A model generated the notes under the pieces. That model was not told the origin of the DNA. It saw nothing but the letters and a program-made list of their open reading frames with translations, and ran no database searches. DNA of 63,757 nt from positions 1-63,757 of the forward strand of contig JAKRSF010000004.1 in assembly GCA_022402445.1 (NCBI GenBank), written 5' to 3'. This stretch comes from Cyanobacteriota bacterium (lineage in GTDB: Bacteria > Cyanobacteriota > Cyanobacteriia > CACIAM-69d). The translations under genes were made by a program, and so were the position numbers. Below, in pieces: positions 18,011-25,821 of this stretch (positions within the stretch are counted from its first letter, which is position 1; the number at the start of each line of letters is the position of its first letter).

Positions 18011-18761
18011 ATCGATAGCCAAATCCCCGGACCGTGACAATATATTCCGGTTTGCTCGGATCGATCTCGATTTTCTCCCGTAGCCAGCGGATATGCACAT
18101 CCACGGTTTTGCTATCGCCAATAAAGTCCATGCCCCAAATCTGCTCCAGCAGGCGATCGCGCGACCACACCCGCCGGGGATGTTTCATGAACAGTTCCAA
18201 CAGGCGAAATTCCTTCGGCGACAGGGCCACCTCCTGCCCCTTCACCAGCACCCGACATTCCTGGGAATAGAGGCTCAACTCCCCATGCTGCAACACGTCC
18301 GGCGGCTGAAATTGCCCCATGCTCTGGCGGCGCAGCAGGGCGCGGCAGCGGGCCACCAACTCCCGCATACTGAAGGGTTTTGTGAGATAGTCATCGGCCC
18401 CCACCTCTAGGCCAATGACGCGATCGGTTTCGCTGGCCTTGGCGCTGAGGATCAAGATCGGTACGGGATTATTGTGCTGGCGCAGCAGGCGGCACAGGTC
18501 GAGGCCATTGACCTGGGGCAGCATCAAATCCAAAATCACCAGATCCAGCGGCGGGGCGGGGGTGGCGCTGCGATCGAGGTTCAGCAGGCGCACGGCATCC
18601 TGGCCCGTCGGCGCGACGCTCACCTCATAGCCCTCGTCCCGCAGGGCCGTCGCCACCATGTCGCGAATCAGCAGCTCATCCTCCACAATCAGGATGTGTT
18701 TGCGCTGGGTGAGGCTCGCTTCGGCGATCGCGGTTCCGGGTGCGTTGGCCAGCATATTCAT
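18003..18761 (-). CDS. sphR: Phosphate-starvation response regulator SphR (PhoB-type)
   Basis: The product is an OmpR/PhoB-class regulator of about 252 residues. The receiver domain has IVEDE, the phospho-acceptor in LVILDLMLP (Asp78) and DYLTKPFS. The C-terminal winged helix has VALSPKEFRLLELF and SKTVDVHIRWLREKIE. It activates Pho-box promoters such as that of phoX. The ATG at 18761 is chosen; an in-frame TTG at 18800 would add 13 residues. The gene overlaps sphS, so the two are translationally coupled. SphR identity rests on the sphS/phoU context and the PhoB-like sequence. Confidence 0.9.
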   Translation of the reverse strand: MNMLANAPGTAIAEASLTQRKHILIVEDELLIRDMVATALRDEGYEVSVAPTGQDAVRLLNLDRSATPAPPLDLVILDLMLPQVNGLDLCRLLRQHNNPVPILILSAKASETDRVIGLEVGADDYLTKPFSMRELVARCRALLRRQSMGQFQPPDVLQHGELSLYSQECRVLVKGQEVALSPKEFRLLELFMKHPRRVWSRDRLLEQIWGMDFIGDSKTVDVHIRWLREKIEIDPSKPEYIVTVRGFGYRFG

Positions 18762-18941
18762 CTCATCCGATGCGGATGACTCCGGGGGTGAAGTGGTCAA
18801 GGTTTTATTAGGTATCTATCACTACCATATCGCCCCTGGTTCGTTCGATCGACTCCGGTATGCCATGGGACGATCGCGGGGGAGTTTGGGCCTGCCGTGG
18901 GGATGACCCCAGACTAAGCTAGGGGGAAATGGCGGCTTTTG

Positions 18942-18971
18942 CATTAACAAACTATTAAAAATCCATTAATT
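18942..18971 (+). promoter_or_regulatory. Candidate Pho-box-like triple repeat upstream of sphR
   Basis: CATTAACA, TATTAAAA and CATTAATT lie at exact 11-base spacing (18942, 18953, 18964). Each contains the TTAA core of the cyanobacterial Pho box, but the flanks match only partly. The site lies in the divergent region between sphR (starts 18761, minus) and the leader RNA promoter (19012, plus). Either could be the target; autoregulation of sphR is a guess. Confidence 0.4.
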
Positions 18972-19011
18972 TAGGGCGACCATGAAGGAATGGGCTAGGG
19001 CGATCGCACCT

Positions 19012-19040
19012 TTGTCAAAACTTTATGGTTTGCCTATGGA
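19012..19040 (+). promoter_or_regulatory. Sigma70-type promoter of the 19-kb leader RNA
   Basis: TTGTCA (19012-19017) and TATGGA (19035-19040) are separated by 17 bases, the consensus distance. A transcript would start near 19046-19048. It lies immediately before the structured RNA and its terminator. Confidence 0.55.
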
Positions 19041-19045
19041 AGCTT

Positions 19046-19212
19046 GATGGGGGAGGGGGTTGGGTTGGGGCATTGCTCCGATAGGCTTGAAGCAGAAATT
19101 CTTGGCCTGTGCCAAGGTCTCTCGTCTAGCGGTGAATCTGATGGCTTGACGGCCGAAGGTTCGAGGCAACTCAATACAACTCTTTGGTGGGGGCTAGACG
19201 AGCCCCTTTTTT
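19046..19212 (+). ncRNA. Structured leader or small RNA with terminator and competing antiterminator
   Basis: A roughly 167-base transcript is bounded by a consensus promoter and an intrinsic terminator. It contains a hairpin CTTGGC-CTGT-GCCAAG (19101-19116) and a long-range pairing GGGTTG (19062-19067) with CAACTC (19167-19172). CTCGTCTAGC (19121-19130) is exactly complementary to GCTAGACGAG (19193-19202), which overlaps the terminator stem and loop. The RNA can therefore form either the terminator or an antiterminator. It may be an attenuator or riboswitch for the creatininase gene 54 bases downstream, or a free small RNA of about the size of 6S RNA. No known riboswitch class was recognised. 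Confidence 0.5.
19190..19212 (+). terminator. Intrinsic terminator ahead of the creatininase gene
   Basis: GGGGCT (19190-19195) pairs with AGCCCC (19201-19206) around the loop AGACG and is followed by six T residues (19207-19212). The stem is all G/C except its closing T-A pair. It lies 53 bases before the creatininase start codon, which suits premature termination control. Confidence 0.75.
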
Positions 19213-19265
19213 ATGGGCCGTTGGGGCCATACCCTAGAAGATTAGGGCGTTATGGAGGGGTTGTG

Positions 19266-20018
19266 ATGCTGTTGCACCATTGCACGTGGCCGGAGGTGGA
19301 GGCGTATCTGACGCGATCGCGGGGGATCATCATTCCCATCGGTTCGACGGAGCAGCACGGGCCGACGGGGGCGATCGGGACGGATGCCATCTGTGCGGAG
19401 GCGATCGCGCGGGGGGTGGGGGAGGCGACGGATGCCCTGGTGACGCCAACGATTTCCGTGGGCATGGCCCTGCATCACCTGGCCTTTGCGGGGAGCATGA
19501 GCCTGCGGCCCGAGACCCTGATGGCGGTGGTCCAGGATTGGGTCACGTCCCTGGCGCGCCATGGGTTTGAGCGGTTTTTCTTCATCAATGGCCACGGGGG
19601 CAATATGGCGACCCTGAAGGCGGCCTTTGCCCAAACCTATCAGGCGATCGCGGATCTCGGTACGGTGCCGGGGGGCGATCGCGTGCGCTGTCGGCTGGCG
19701 AACTGGTATATGACGCGCGGGGCCTATCAACTGGCGAAGGAGCTCTACGGGGACGCCGAGGGCAGCCACGCGACCCCCAGCGAGATTGCCGTGACCCTGT
19801 TTGTCCATCCCCCCCTGAAGCGGGAGGTGCCCCTGGAGCCCGCGATCGCCCCGTCTGGCCGTGCGATTTATGGGGCGGCCGCGTTTCGGCAGGCTTACCC
19901 CGACGGGCGCATGGGCTCGAATCCGTCCCTGGCAACGGCGGACCATGGGCAGCAATTCTATGGGGCGGCGGTGCGGGAACTCAGCGAGAGCTATCGGGCC
20001 TTTCTGGCGGAACCGTAA
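19266..20018 (+). CDS. Creatininase-family amidohydrolase
   Basis: The 250-residue product belongs to the creatininase/creatinine amidohydrolase family, which also includes MftE peptidases and FAPy deformylases. Metal-binding signatures are IIPIGSTEQHGP (about residues 20-31), GTDAIC and FFINGHGGNMATL, and EGSHATPSEIAVT contains the late Glu-x-x-His. The family chemistry is hydrolysis of a cyclic amide or C-N bond at a binuclear metal centre. The substrate is not predictable here. The ATG at 19266 follows GGAGGGG. A longer in-frame reading from 19044 covers the leader RNA and is rejected. The upstream terminator suggests conditional expression. Confidence 0.88.
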   Translation: MLLHHCTWPEVEAYLTRSRGIIIPIGSTEQHGPTGAIGTDAICAEAIARGVGEATDALVTPTISVGMALHHLAFAGSMSLRPETLMAVVQDWVTSLARHGFERFFFINGHGGNMATLKAAFAQTYQAIADLGTVPGGDRVRCRLANWYMTRGAYQLAKELYGDAEGSHATPSEIAVTLFVHPPLKREVPLEPAIAPSGRAIYGAAAFRQAYPDGRMGSNPSLATADHGQQFYGAAVRELSESYRAFLAEP

Positions 20019-20043
20019 GGGCGATCGTCAAGGGGGCTAAACC

Positions 20044-20538
20044 CTAGGGGGTGTTTGGGGGATCTTGGGGGCGTTCGTTGGCCTGGACCGCTTGGCTGAG
20101 GCGTTCCTTGGCGATCGCGCCGCTGCCGGATTCCCCCGTGGCCGTGGTTCCCTGGCGATCGCGCAGAATCCCGTCAAGGCTCCAGGGGCCGCCCCCTTGC
20201 AGCGCCAGCCACAGGAAGCAAACGATATAGAGGGCGCTGGTTTCCCAGGATGCGCCGCCGAAGGATTTGACCAGCAGGGCATGGGCTAGGGTGAGGGCCG
20301 CGATCGCCCCGAGAACCCCCGCCACGGGCCGCACCCACAGCCCCAGCGCGATCGCCACCGCCCCCACCACCTCGATCGCCGCGATCGTCACCCCCCACGG
20401 ATCGAGGCCCATCGGATGCACCGTCGCCCACTGCTCCAGGCGTCCGAAGCGCACCAGGCCATGGCCCAGCATCAGACCGCCCACCGCCAAGCGCAGCAGG
20501 GTTTGGGCAACGGTGGATTTGGTGGTTGCAATCGCCAT
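20044..20538 (-). CDS. DoxX-family membrane protein
   Basis: The 164-residue product has four hydrophobic segments (about residues 10-30, 48-70, 73-92 and 100-115). The DoxX signature RLAVGGLMLGHGLVRFG and the later GASWETSALYIVCFLWLAL are present. DoxX proteins are small integral membrane proteins, some tied to thiol or redox homeostasis. The C-terminal 45 residues are polar and low-complexity. The gene converges on the creatininase-family gene with a 25-base gap. Confidence 0.8.
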   Translation of the reverse strand: MAIATTKSTVAQTLLRLAVGGLMLGHGLVRFGRLEQWATVHPMGLDPWGVTIAAIEVVGAVAIALGLWVRPVAGVLGAIAALTLAHALLVKSFGGASWETSALYIVCFLWLALQGGGPWSLDGILRDRQGTTATGESGSGAIAKERLSQAVQANERPQDPPNTP

Positions 20539-20653
20539 GGCAATCGGCCCCTGAAAGCTCGCTAGTTTTACGATTTTTTTGGTCTAATTCCTGACCTTAC
20601 GGTAGCGCACCTCCCCCAGGGCACCGCGATCGCGGCTTCCTAGCCCCTACCCC

Positions 20654-21190
20654 CTAGCCCATGGCCTGCCCCCAGGTGGTCACCACAAACACAATCATCG
20701 CCACCAGGGCCAGCACCCCCTGCACCACATTCCCCAGGAGTGACCCCAAAATGATTCCCAGGGTCGCCTTCGCCGATGTCTTGGCCCGTTCCCCCAGGGG
20801 CGTCGCCCGCCGGTAAATAAATTCCCCCAGAAAGGCACCGATCGCGGGGCCAAACAGCACCCCCAGCAGCGGCCCCCCCACCGGCAGCGCGGGCAACAGC
20901 CCCAGAAAACCCGCCACCAACCCCGCGATCGCGCCAATTTGCCCCCACTGGCTCGCCCCCGCCCGCTGAGCCCCCCAAATGCCCGACAGGGTATCGATCG
21001 CCACACTCGCCACCAGCACCACCACCGTCACCGCCAGGGCCACCGTCACGGACCCAAACCCCTTCAAAAAGCCCCAGACCAAAACGGCGATCAAAATCAG
21101 GCTCGAACCGGGCAGGGCCGGCACCAGCGCGCCAATGCAGCCCACCAGCATCACGAAGATTAGCAGCCAGTAGATCAAAGCTTCGGTCAT
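20654..21190 (-). CDS. DUF456-family membrane protein
   Basis: The 178-residue product is strongly hydrophobic with about four to five membrane segments. The pattern LVGCIGALVPALPGSSLI near the N-terminus and GPAIGAFLGEFIYRR near residue 120 is typical of DUF456. Function of the family is unknown. The ATG at 21190 is chosen because the first hydrophobic segment follows directly; an earlier in-frame ATG at 21262 adds 24 non-conserved residues. Confidence 0.82.
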   Translation of the reverse strand: MTEALIYWLLIFVMLVGCIGALVPALPGSSLILIAVLVWGFLKGFGSVTVALAVTVVVLVASVAIDTLSGIWGAQRAGASQWGQIGAIAGLVAGFLGLLPALPVGGPLLGVLFGPAIGAFLGEFIYRRATPLGERAKTSAKATLGIILGSLLGNVVQGVLALVAMIVFVVTTWGQAMG

Positions 21191-21497
21191 GGCAGCGCCC
21201 AGGAATGGATTGAAGTGGATCGAGATTGGTTCGATTGTAGAAGACGCGATCGCCCCCGCCACCCACCCCAGCGGTTAACCGAACCGTTTTTTACGGTCGC
21301 CGCCCGCCCCCGCCGTTGCCACCGCACGGATCCCATCCCCAACCCAATCGCAAGCAAAAGACAACCCAAATAAACACACAATAAAAAACCGAAAGGTCGC
21401 CCTCCCGGTTTTTCTATGGTGCGTTGGATTAACGAAAACCTGCGAAAATCTATGACGAAATTGCGCAAGGTGTAGATGATCCCGCCGCGATCGCGGC
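21191..21497. other. Intergenic region between pilT and the DUF456 gene
   Basis: These 307 bases contain only overlapping shadow frames, plus the terminator-like inverted repeat at 21384-21413 listed separately. No gene or promoter is obvious. Confidence 0.4.
21384..21413 (-). terminator. Terminator-like hairpin downstream of pilT
   Basis: AAAAACCG (21384-21391) pairs with CGGTTTTT (21406-21413), with an inner AGG/CCT helix around TCGC. Read on the minus strand the stem is followed by a T-rich tract, as expected for an intrinsic terminator. It lies 85 bases past the pilT stop. Confidence 0.6.
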
Positions 21498-22979
21498 CTA
21501 CATCCGTCCCCGTAGGAATTGGGCCATTTCATTCGGCGTCGGCGAATTTTCTAGGGCCGTCTCCTCCGTAATGCGCCCCTCCTCATAGAGCGCAAACAGG
21601 GCCTGGTTCATCGTAATCATGCCATCAAAGGCCGACTTCATCATCACCTGCGTAATTTCATCGAGCTGGTTTTTGACGATATATTCCTTGATCGCATCCG
21701 TCGCAATCAAAATATCGTGATAGGCCGCCCGCTTCCCATCCGTCGTCTTACACAACCCCTGGGCAATCACACACACCAGCGACTCCGCCAAACTAGCCCG
21801 AATCGCATCATGCTCATGGGGCGGGAACATCCCCATAATCCGCTCAATGGTCTTCACGGCGCTGTTCGTGTGCAGCGTCCCCGCCACCAGGTGACCCGTT
21901 GAGGCCGCCTTCAGGGCAATCTTCATCGTTTCGCCATCGCGGATTTCCCCCACCAGCATCACATCCGGATCCTGCCGCAGGGCACCCTTGAGGGCATTGA
22001 AAAATTGGTGGGTGTGGCGGCCCACCTCCCGGTGTTTAATTAAACTCTTGCGGCTGACGTGGACGAATTCCACCGGGTCTTCAATGGTGATGATGTGCCG
22101 CGCCATGTGCTTGTTCATGTAGTCAAACATGGCGGCCATGGTGGTGGATTTCCCGGAGCCCGTCGGGCCGGTCACCAGGATCAAGCCCTTGTGGTGGTGG
22201 CAAACCTCCTTGAAGACGGGGGGCAGGTTGAGCTGCTCCATCGTCAGAATGTCCGCGCCGATCAGTCGCAGCACCATGGCGGGACCGGCGAGGGAATCAA
22301 AGCAGCTAATGCGGATTCGCACAAAACCGAGGTTGGCGGCCCCGTCATAGTCCAGCTTTTCCTGGAACATGCGGATGTGCTCGTCGCTCATGACCTCCTG
22401 CATCCAGCTCATGAACGTGTCCACGTCGGTGATGGGCCATTCCGTGGGTACGATGTCGCCCCGTTTGCGCAGGCGCGGGGTTTCGTTGACGCCGAGGTGG
22501 ACGTCGGAGCAGCCTTCCTTATCGGCGCGCCGCACGATTTCTACGAGGGTGGGTTGCCCTGGGGCGGGGCCGCGCCCTCGGATGGGTAGGACGGCGTTCC
22601 AGTTGTCGGTGGAGTATTTGCCGTCGGGGCCGGGTTGGGGGTTGGGGGGGCCGAGGTCTGCGCCGACGGATTTTTGGGGGGTGGCGATCGCGGCGGGCGG
22701 GGAGATCACCGTAGCGGCAACCTGACTGGCGGCCGGGGGCGGGCTCGGGGGCCGACTCACCTGGGGCGTTGCGCCCATGGGCATGGTGGCGTCATTGGCG
22801 ATCGCGGGGGGCATCAGGGTTTGGGTGGCCCCTTCCGGCGGTGGCGGTGGCGGGGGCGGCGCGGCCAGGGGCTGTCCGGGGGCCGGGGGCCGGGGCACCG
22901 CCGGGGCAGCGGGGGGACGACCCGGAACCGGAGGACGCGGCGGCGGCGGCGGCGGAACGGGCGGGCGCGAATTGGTCAT
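21498..22979 (-). CDS. pilT: Type IV pilus retraction ATPase PilT with Pro-rich N-terminal extension
   Basis: The 493-residue product is a PilT-type secretion ATPase that powers pilus retraction and twitching motility. The Walker A motif GPTGSGKST has Lys277, and the Walker B/Asp-box segment is DVMLVGEIRDGETM. The C-terminal region has MFPPHEHDAIRASLAESL and MTMNQALFALYEEGRIT-like motifs of PilT. The first 120-130 residues are a Pro/Ala-rich low-complexity extension absent from standard PilT proteins of about 370 residues. The extension is in frame and the first ATG is used. The gene stands alone on the minus strand. Confidence 0.92.
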   Translation of the reverse strand: MTNSRPPVPPPPPPRPPVPGRPPAAPAVPRPPAPGQPLAAPPPPPPPPEGATQTLMPPAIANDATMPMGATPQVSRPPSPPPAASQVAATVISPPAAIATPQKSVGADLGPPNPQPGPDGKYSTDNWNAVLPIRGRGPAPGQPTLVEIVRRADKEGCSDVHLGVNETPRLRKRGDIVPTEWPITDVDTFMSWMQEVMSDEHIRMFQEKLDYDGAANLGFVRIRISCFDSLAGPAMVLRLIGADILTMEQLNLPPVFKEVCHHHKGLILVTGPTGSGKSTTMAAMFDYMNKHMARHIITIEDPVEFVHVSRKSLIKHREVGRHTHQFFNALKGALRQDPDVMLVGEIRDGETMKIALKAASTGHLVAGTLHTNSAVKTIERIMGMFPPHEHDAIRASLAESLVCVIAQGLCKTTDGKRAAYHDILIATDAIKEYIVKNQLDEITQVMMKSAFDGMITMNQALFALYEEGRITEETALENSPTPNEMAQFLRGRM

Positions 22980-23174
22980 AGATCGAGTCCTTGCAACGGG
23001 GCGATCGGAGGCAAATGGGAACGGGCGCGCGATCGCGGAACCAGCCTAGGGTGCCGCCAGCGGGCCGGGGCTCGGTGGGTCAGTATCATCCATCGCCGCC
23101 CCGGTATTTATTGTGACTCAAGTGCGCCTGATCGTTCCAGTGGCTCCGGTGCAAAGATGCCGCCGCCGCTGCCC

Positions 23175-23834
23175 CTAGAGCCAGTCCTCCAGCAGTTCCC
23201 AGCCAGCCCCCTTGCGGATCAGTTGGGGTTCGGGGCCGGTCAGGTCCACGATCGTTGAAACCACATGGCCCGGTTTGCGATCGTCATCAATGGTCAGGTC
23301 TACCAAATGGGCGAAGCGATCGTATAAATCCGCCGCCGTTTCGCAGATTTTCGGGTCCATTTCATCCCAGGGGGGCGCTTCCCCCTGGTCGGGAATATTC
23401 GCCGAGGTGGAAATGATCGGATTGCCCAGGGTTTCCAGCAGGGCCTGACAGATGGGGCTATCGGGAACGCGGATGCCCGTGTGTTTGCGCTTGGGGTCCA
23501 TCACCAGGCGGGGCACCAATTTGGTGGCGGGCAAAATGAAGGTGTAGGGGCCGGGGAGGACGCGCCGCATGAGCCGATAGGCCGCGTCACTGACGATCGC
23601 GTAGTCGGCAATGTTAGAGAGGGAGGAACATAAAAAGGTTAGGGGTTTGTCGTTCGAGAGGCGTTTAATTTGGCGCAGACGCTTGATGGATTGGGGGGCG
23701 GTGAGATCGCAGCCGATCGCGGGGACCGTATCGGTGGGATAGAGCATGAGTGCCCCTTGGCGCAGTTCGCGGCAGATTTGATCGATGTCGCGTTGCTGGG
23801 GATTTTGGGGATGTATGGCGTATTGGCGGGCCAT
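23175..23834 (-). CDS. Sua5/YciO/YrdC-family threonylcarbamoyl-AMP synthase-like protein
   Basis: The 219-residue product has the YrdC fold. Landmarks are GALMLYPTDTVPAIGCDL (residues about 27-44), RLRQIKRLSNDKPLTFLC, RVLPGPYTFILPAT, GIRVPDSPICQALL and ISTSANIPDQG. Family members make threonylcarbamoyl-AMP for the t6A37 modification of tRNAs reading ANN codons. YciO-type paralogues share these motifs, so the enzymatic role is likely but not certain. The ATG at 23834 gives the family length; an in-frame upstream extension to 24077 looks non-coding. It is divergent from larC. Confidence 0.85.
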   Translation of the reverse strand: MARQYAIHPQNPQQRDIDQICRELRQGALMLYPTDTVPAIGCDLTAPQSIKRLRQIKRLSNDKPLTFLCSSLSNIADYAIVSDAAYRLMRRVLPGPYTFILPATKLVPRLVMDPKRKHTGIRVPDSPICQALLETLGNPIISTSANIPDQGEAPPWDEMDPKICETAADLYDRFAHLVDLTIDDDRKPGHVVSTIVDLTGPEPQLIRKGAGWELLEDWL

Positions 23835-24053
23835 GGTTTTGCGATGGGGGCGGGATTTTTTATAGGAGTAGGAACGGATGGGCGCGATCGCGCTGGTTTT
23901 GTTATGAAAGGGGCCGATGGTGGTGCGGGCGACGGAGCCTGCGGACCCTTGGGGGTTAGTTTTAGCTGATAATTCCATCATTTCACAGGTCTCCGGGGAT
24001 TGGCGTTGGTGATGAAGCGGGATAGGGGTGATCGCGGCGATCGCGGGGGAAGG

Positions 24054-25739
24054 ATGGGTTTGATCGCCTATTGGCAATGTCCGACGGGGATTTCGGGGGA
24101 TATGTGTTTGGGGGCGCTGGTGGATGCGGGGGTGCCGCTGGACTATTTGCAGACCCAGTTGGGGACGATCGCGGGTTTAGAGGGGGCGTTTCGGCTGCGA
24201 TCGCGATCGGTGTTGCGCAATGGGATGCGGGCGCTGAAGGTGATGGTGGATCTGCGCGATCGCGAGGGCTCCTGGGGCTCGGAGGGGCCGGAGGGTTCCT
24301 GGGAAGACATTAGTGGCCATTCTCACAATCACGATCACGGGCACGACGATCACGACCACGGCCACCACGACCATCACCACGGGCGTGATCACGACCACCC
24401 TCACGATCACGATCACGGCCATCATCACGATCACGGCCATTCCCATGGGCATGGTCACGGCCATCACCACGGCCACGGGCATGATCGCGATCGCGACCAC
24501 GGCCATCACCATGGGCCTGAATCGGATTCGATCTCCGGGTGCTATTCCCCCCTTCAGGGCGATCGCGCGGCCATCCGTACATTTCCCGCGATCGCGCAAC
24601 TGCTGACGGACTCGGGCCTGCCGGAACGGGTGAAGGCCATGGCGATCGCGGTGTTCCGGCGCTTAGCGGAGGCGGAGGGGGCGGTCCATGGGGCGGCCTA
24701 TGATCAGGTGCATTTCCATGAGGTGGGGGCGATTGATGCGATCGTCGATATCGTCGGCACCTGTTTGGGGCTCGATTGGCTGGGGGTCGAGCGGCTGATC
24801 TGTTCGCCGTTGCCCTTTGGGGGCGGGACCGTGCGGGCGGCCCATGGGCGGTTGCCGGTGCCGGTGCCTGCGGTGATTGAGCTATGGCAGCGGCGCGGGG
24901 TGCCCACCTACGACAACGGTATCGATCGCGAACTGGTCACCCCCACGGGAGCCGCGATCGCCACGGCCCTGGCGGAATCCTTCGGACCCTTGCCGCCCCT
25001 GGCGGTCCAGCGGGTGGGGTTGGGGGCGGGATCCCTGGATCTGCCGCTGCCCAATGTCCTGCGGCTCTGGCTGGGAACGCCCTACGACGGCAAGCCGGTG
25101 GAGAATTCAGGGGAAACCGTCACCCTGCCGCCTCTGGAGCCGCGATCGCCCCAAACCACCCATCCAAACCCTGAACCAAGTCCTGAAAACCCTGATCGCG
25201 CCGCCCTAGAACCGGTCATCCTCCTGGAAACCCAACTGGATGACCAAAGCCCCCAGGCGATCGCCTACACCCTAGAACAGCTCCTCAATGCCGGAGCGCG
25301 GGACGCCTTTTCCTATCCCGTCACCATGAAAAAAGGCCGCCTCGGCACCGCCGTTACAGTGGTCTGCACCCCTGAGTCCGTGGACCGCTGCGAGGGCATT
25401 TTGTTCCGGGAAACCACCACCCTGGGCGTCCGCCGTAGCTCCCAATTGCGCCACTGCCTCCAGCGGCGGATCGATCGCGTCGAAACCCCCCACGGCCCCA
25501 TCCGCGTCAAGGTGGCCTGGTTCGAGAATGGAGAATTGACCGGCGAGCAAACCGGCGATCGCGCCCCCCTCAACGTCCATCCCGAATATGCCGACGTGGC
25601 CGATCGCGCCCGCGCCACCAACACCCCCTGGCAAACCGTCCACCACCACGCGATCGCCGCATGGCACACCCAGCAGCAGCAGATCGCCCCCGGCCATCCC
25701 AGCGATCCCAGCGGTCCCCCAGCGCAGTATTCTGACTGA
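24054..25739 (+). CDS. larC: Nickel-pincer cofactor biosynthesis protein LarC with His-rich insert
   Basis: The roughly 561-residue product matches LarC, which inserts nickel into the pincer nucleotide cofactor of lactate racemase. The N-terminus YWQCPTGISGDMCLGALVDAGV is diagnostic. Later segments GAAYDQVHFHEVGAIDAIVDI and ETQLDDQSPQAIAYTLEQL mark the C1 and C2 halves, here in one frame without the programmed frameshift found in Lactobacillus. Residues about 87-156 (24312-24520) are a His/Asp/Gly-rich loop of over 30 histidines, probably a nickel store. No larB or larE is nearby. The ATG at 24054 matches the family start. Confidence 0.9.
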   Translation: MGLIAYWQCPTGISGDMCLGALVDAGVPLDYLQTQLGTIAGLEGAFRLRSRSVLRNGMRALKVMVDLRDREGSWGSEGPEGSWEDISGHSHNHDHGHDDHDHGHHDHHHGRDHDHPHDHDHGHHHDHGHSHGHGHGHHHGHGHDRDRDHGHHHGPESDSISGCYSPLQGDRAAIRTFPAIAQLLTDSGLPERVKAMAIAVFRRLAEAEGAVHGAAYDQVHFHEVGAIDAIVDIVGTCLGLDWLGVERLICSPLPFGGGTVRAAHGRLPVPVPAVIELWQRRGVPTYDNGIDRELVTPTGAAIATALAESFGPLPPLAVQRVGLGAGSLDLPLPNVLRLWLGTPYDGKPVENSGETVTLPPLEPRSPQTTHPNPEPSPENPDRAALEPVILLETQLDDQSPQAIAYTLEQLLNAGARDAFSYPVTMKKGRLGTAVTVVCTPESVDRCEGILFRETTTLGVRRSSQLRHCLQRRIDRVETPHGPIRVKVAWFENGELTGEQTGDRAPLNVHPEYADVADRARATNTPWQTVHHHAIAAWHTQQQQIAPGHPSDPSGPPAQYSD

Positions 25740-25821
25740 CAGGATTGGGCCGCGCGCCTTGATCCTTAACGACCCCTTAACCGGTGAGGGTTTCGGGGTT
25801 TTCCACCTAGCCCCTACCCCC

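Noticed and set aside
19100-19175. Possible tRNA (TCTAGCGGT and GGTTCGA boxes)
   Set aside because: No seven-pair acceptor stem, anticodon stem or T stem can be formed around these boxes.
19044-19265. In-frame extension of the creatininase gene
   Set aside because: The stretch is occupied by a promoter-driven leader with a terminator, and the family starts at the ATG 19266 behind GGAGGGG.
24177-24599. Reverse-strand frames opposite the His-rich part of larC
   Set aside because: They are by-products of CAC/CAT/GAC codon repetition on the coding strand; no family match or ribosome-binding site.
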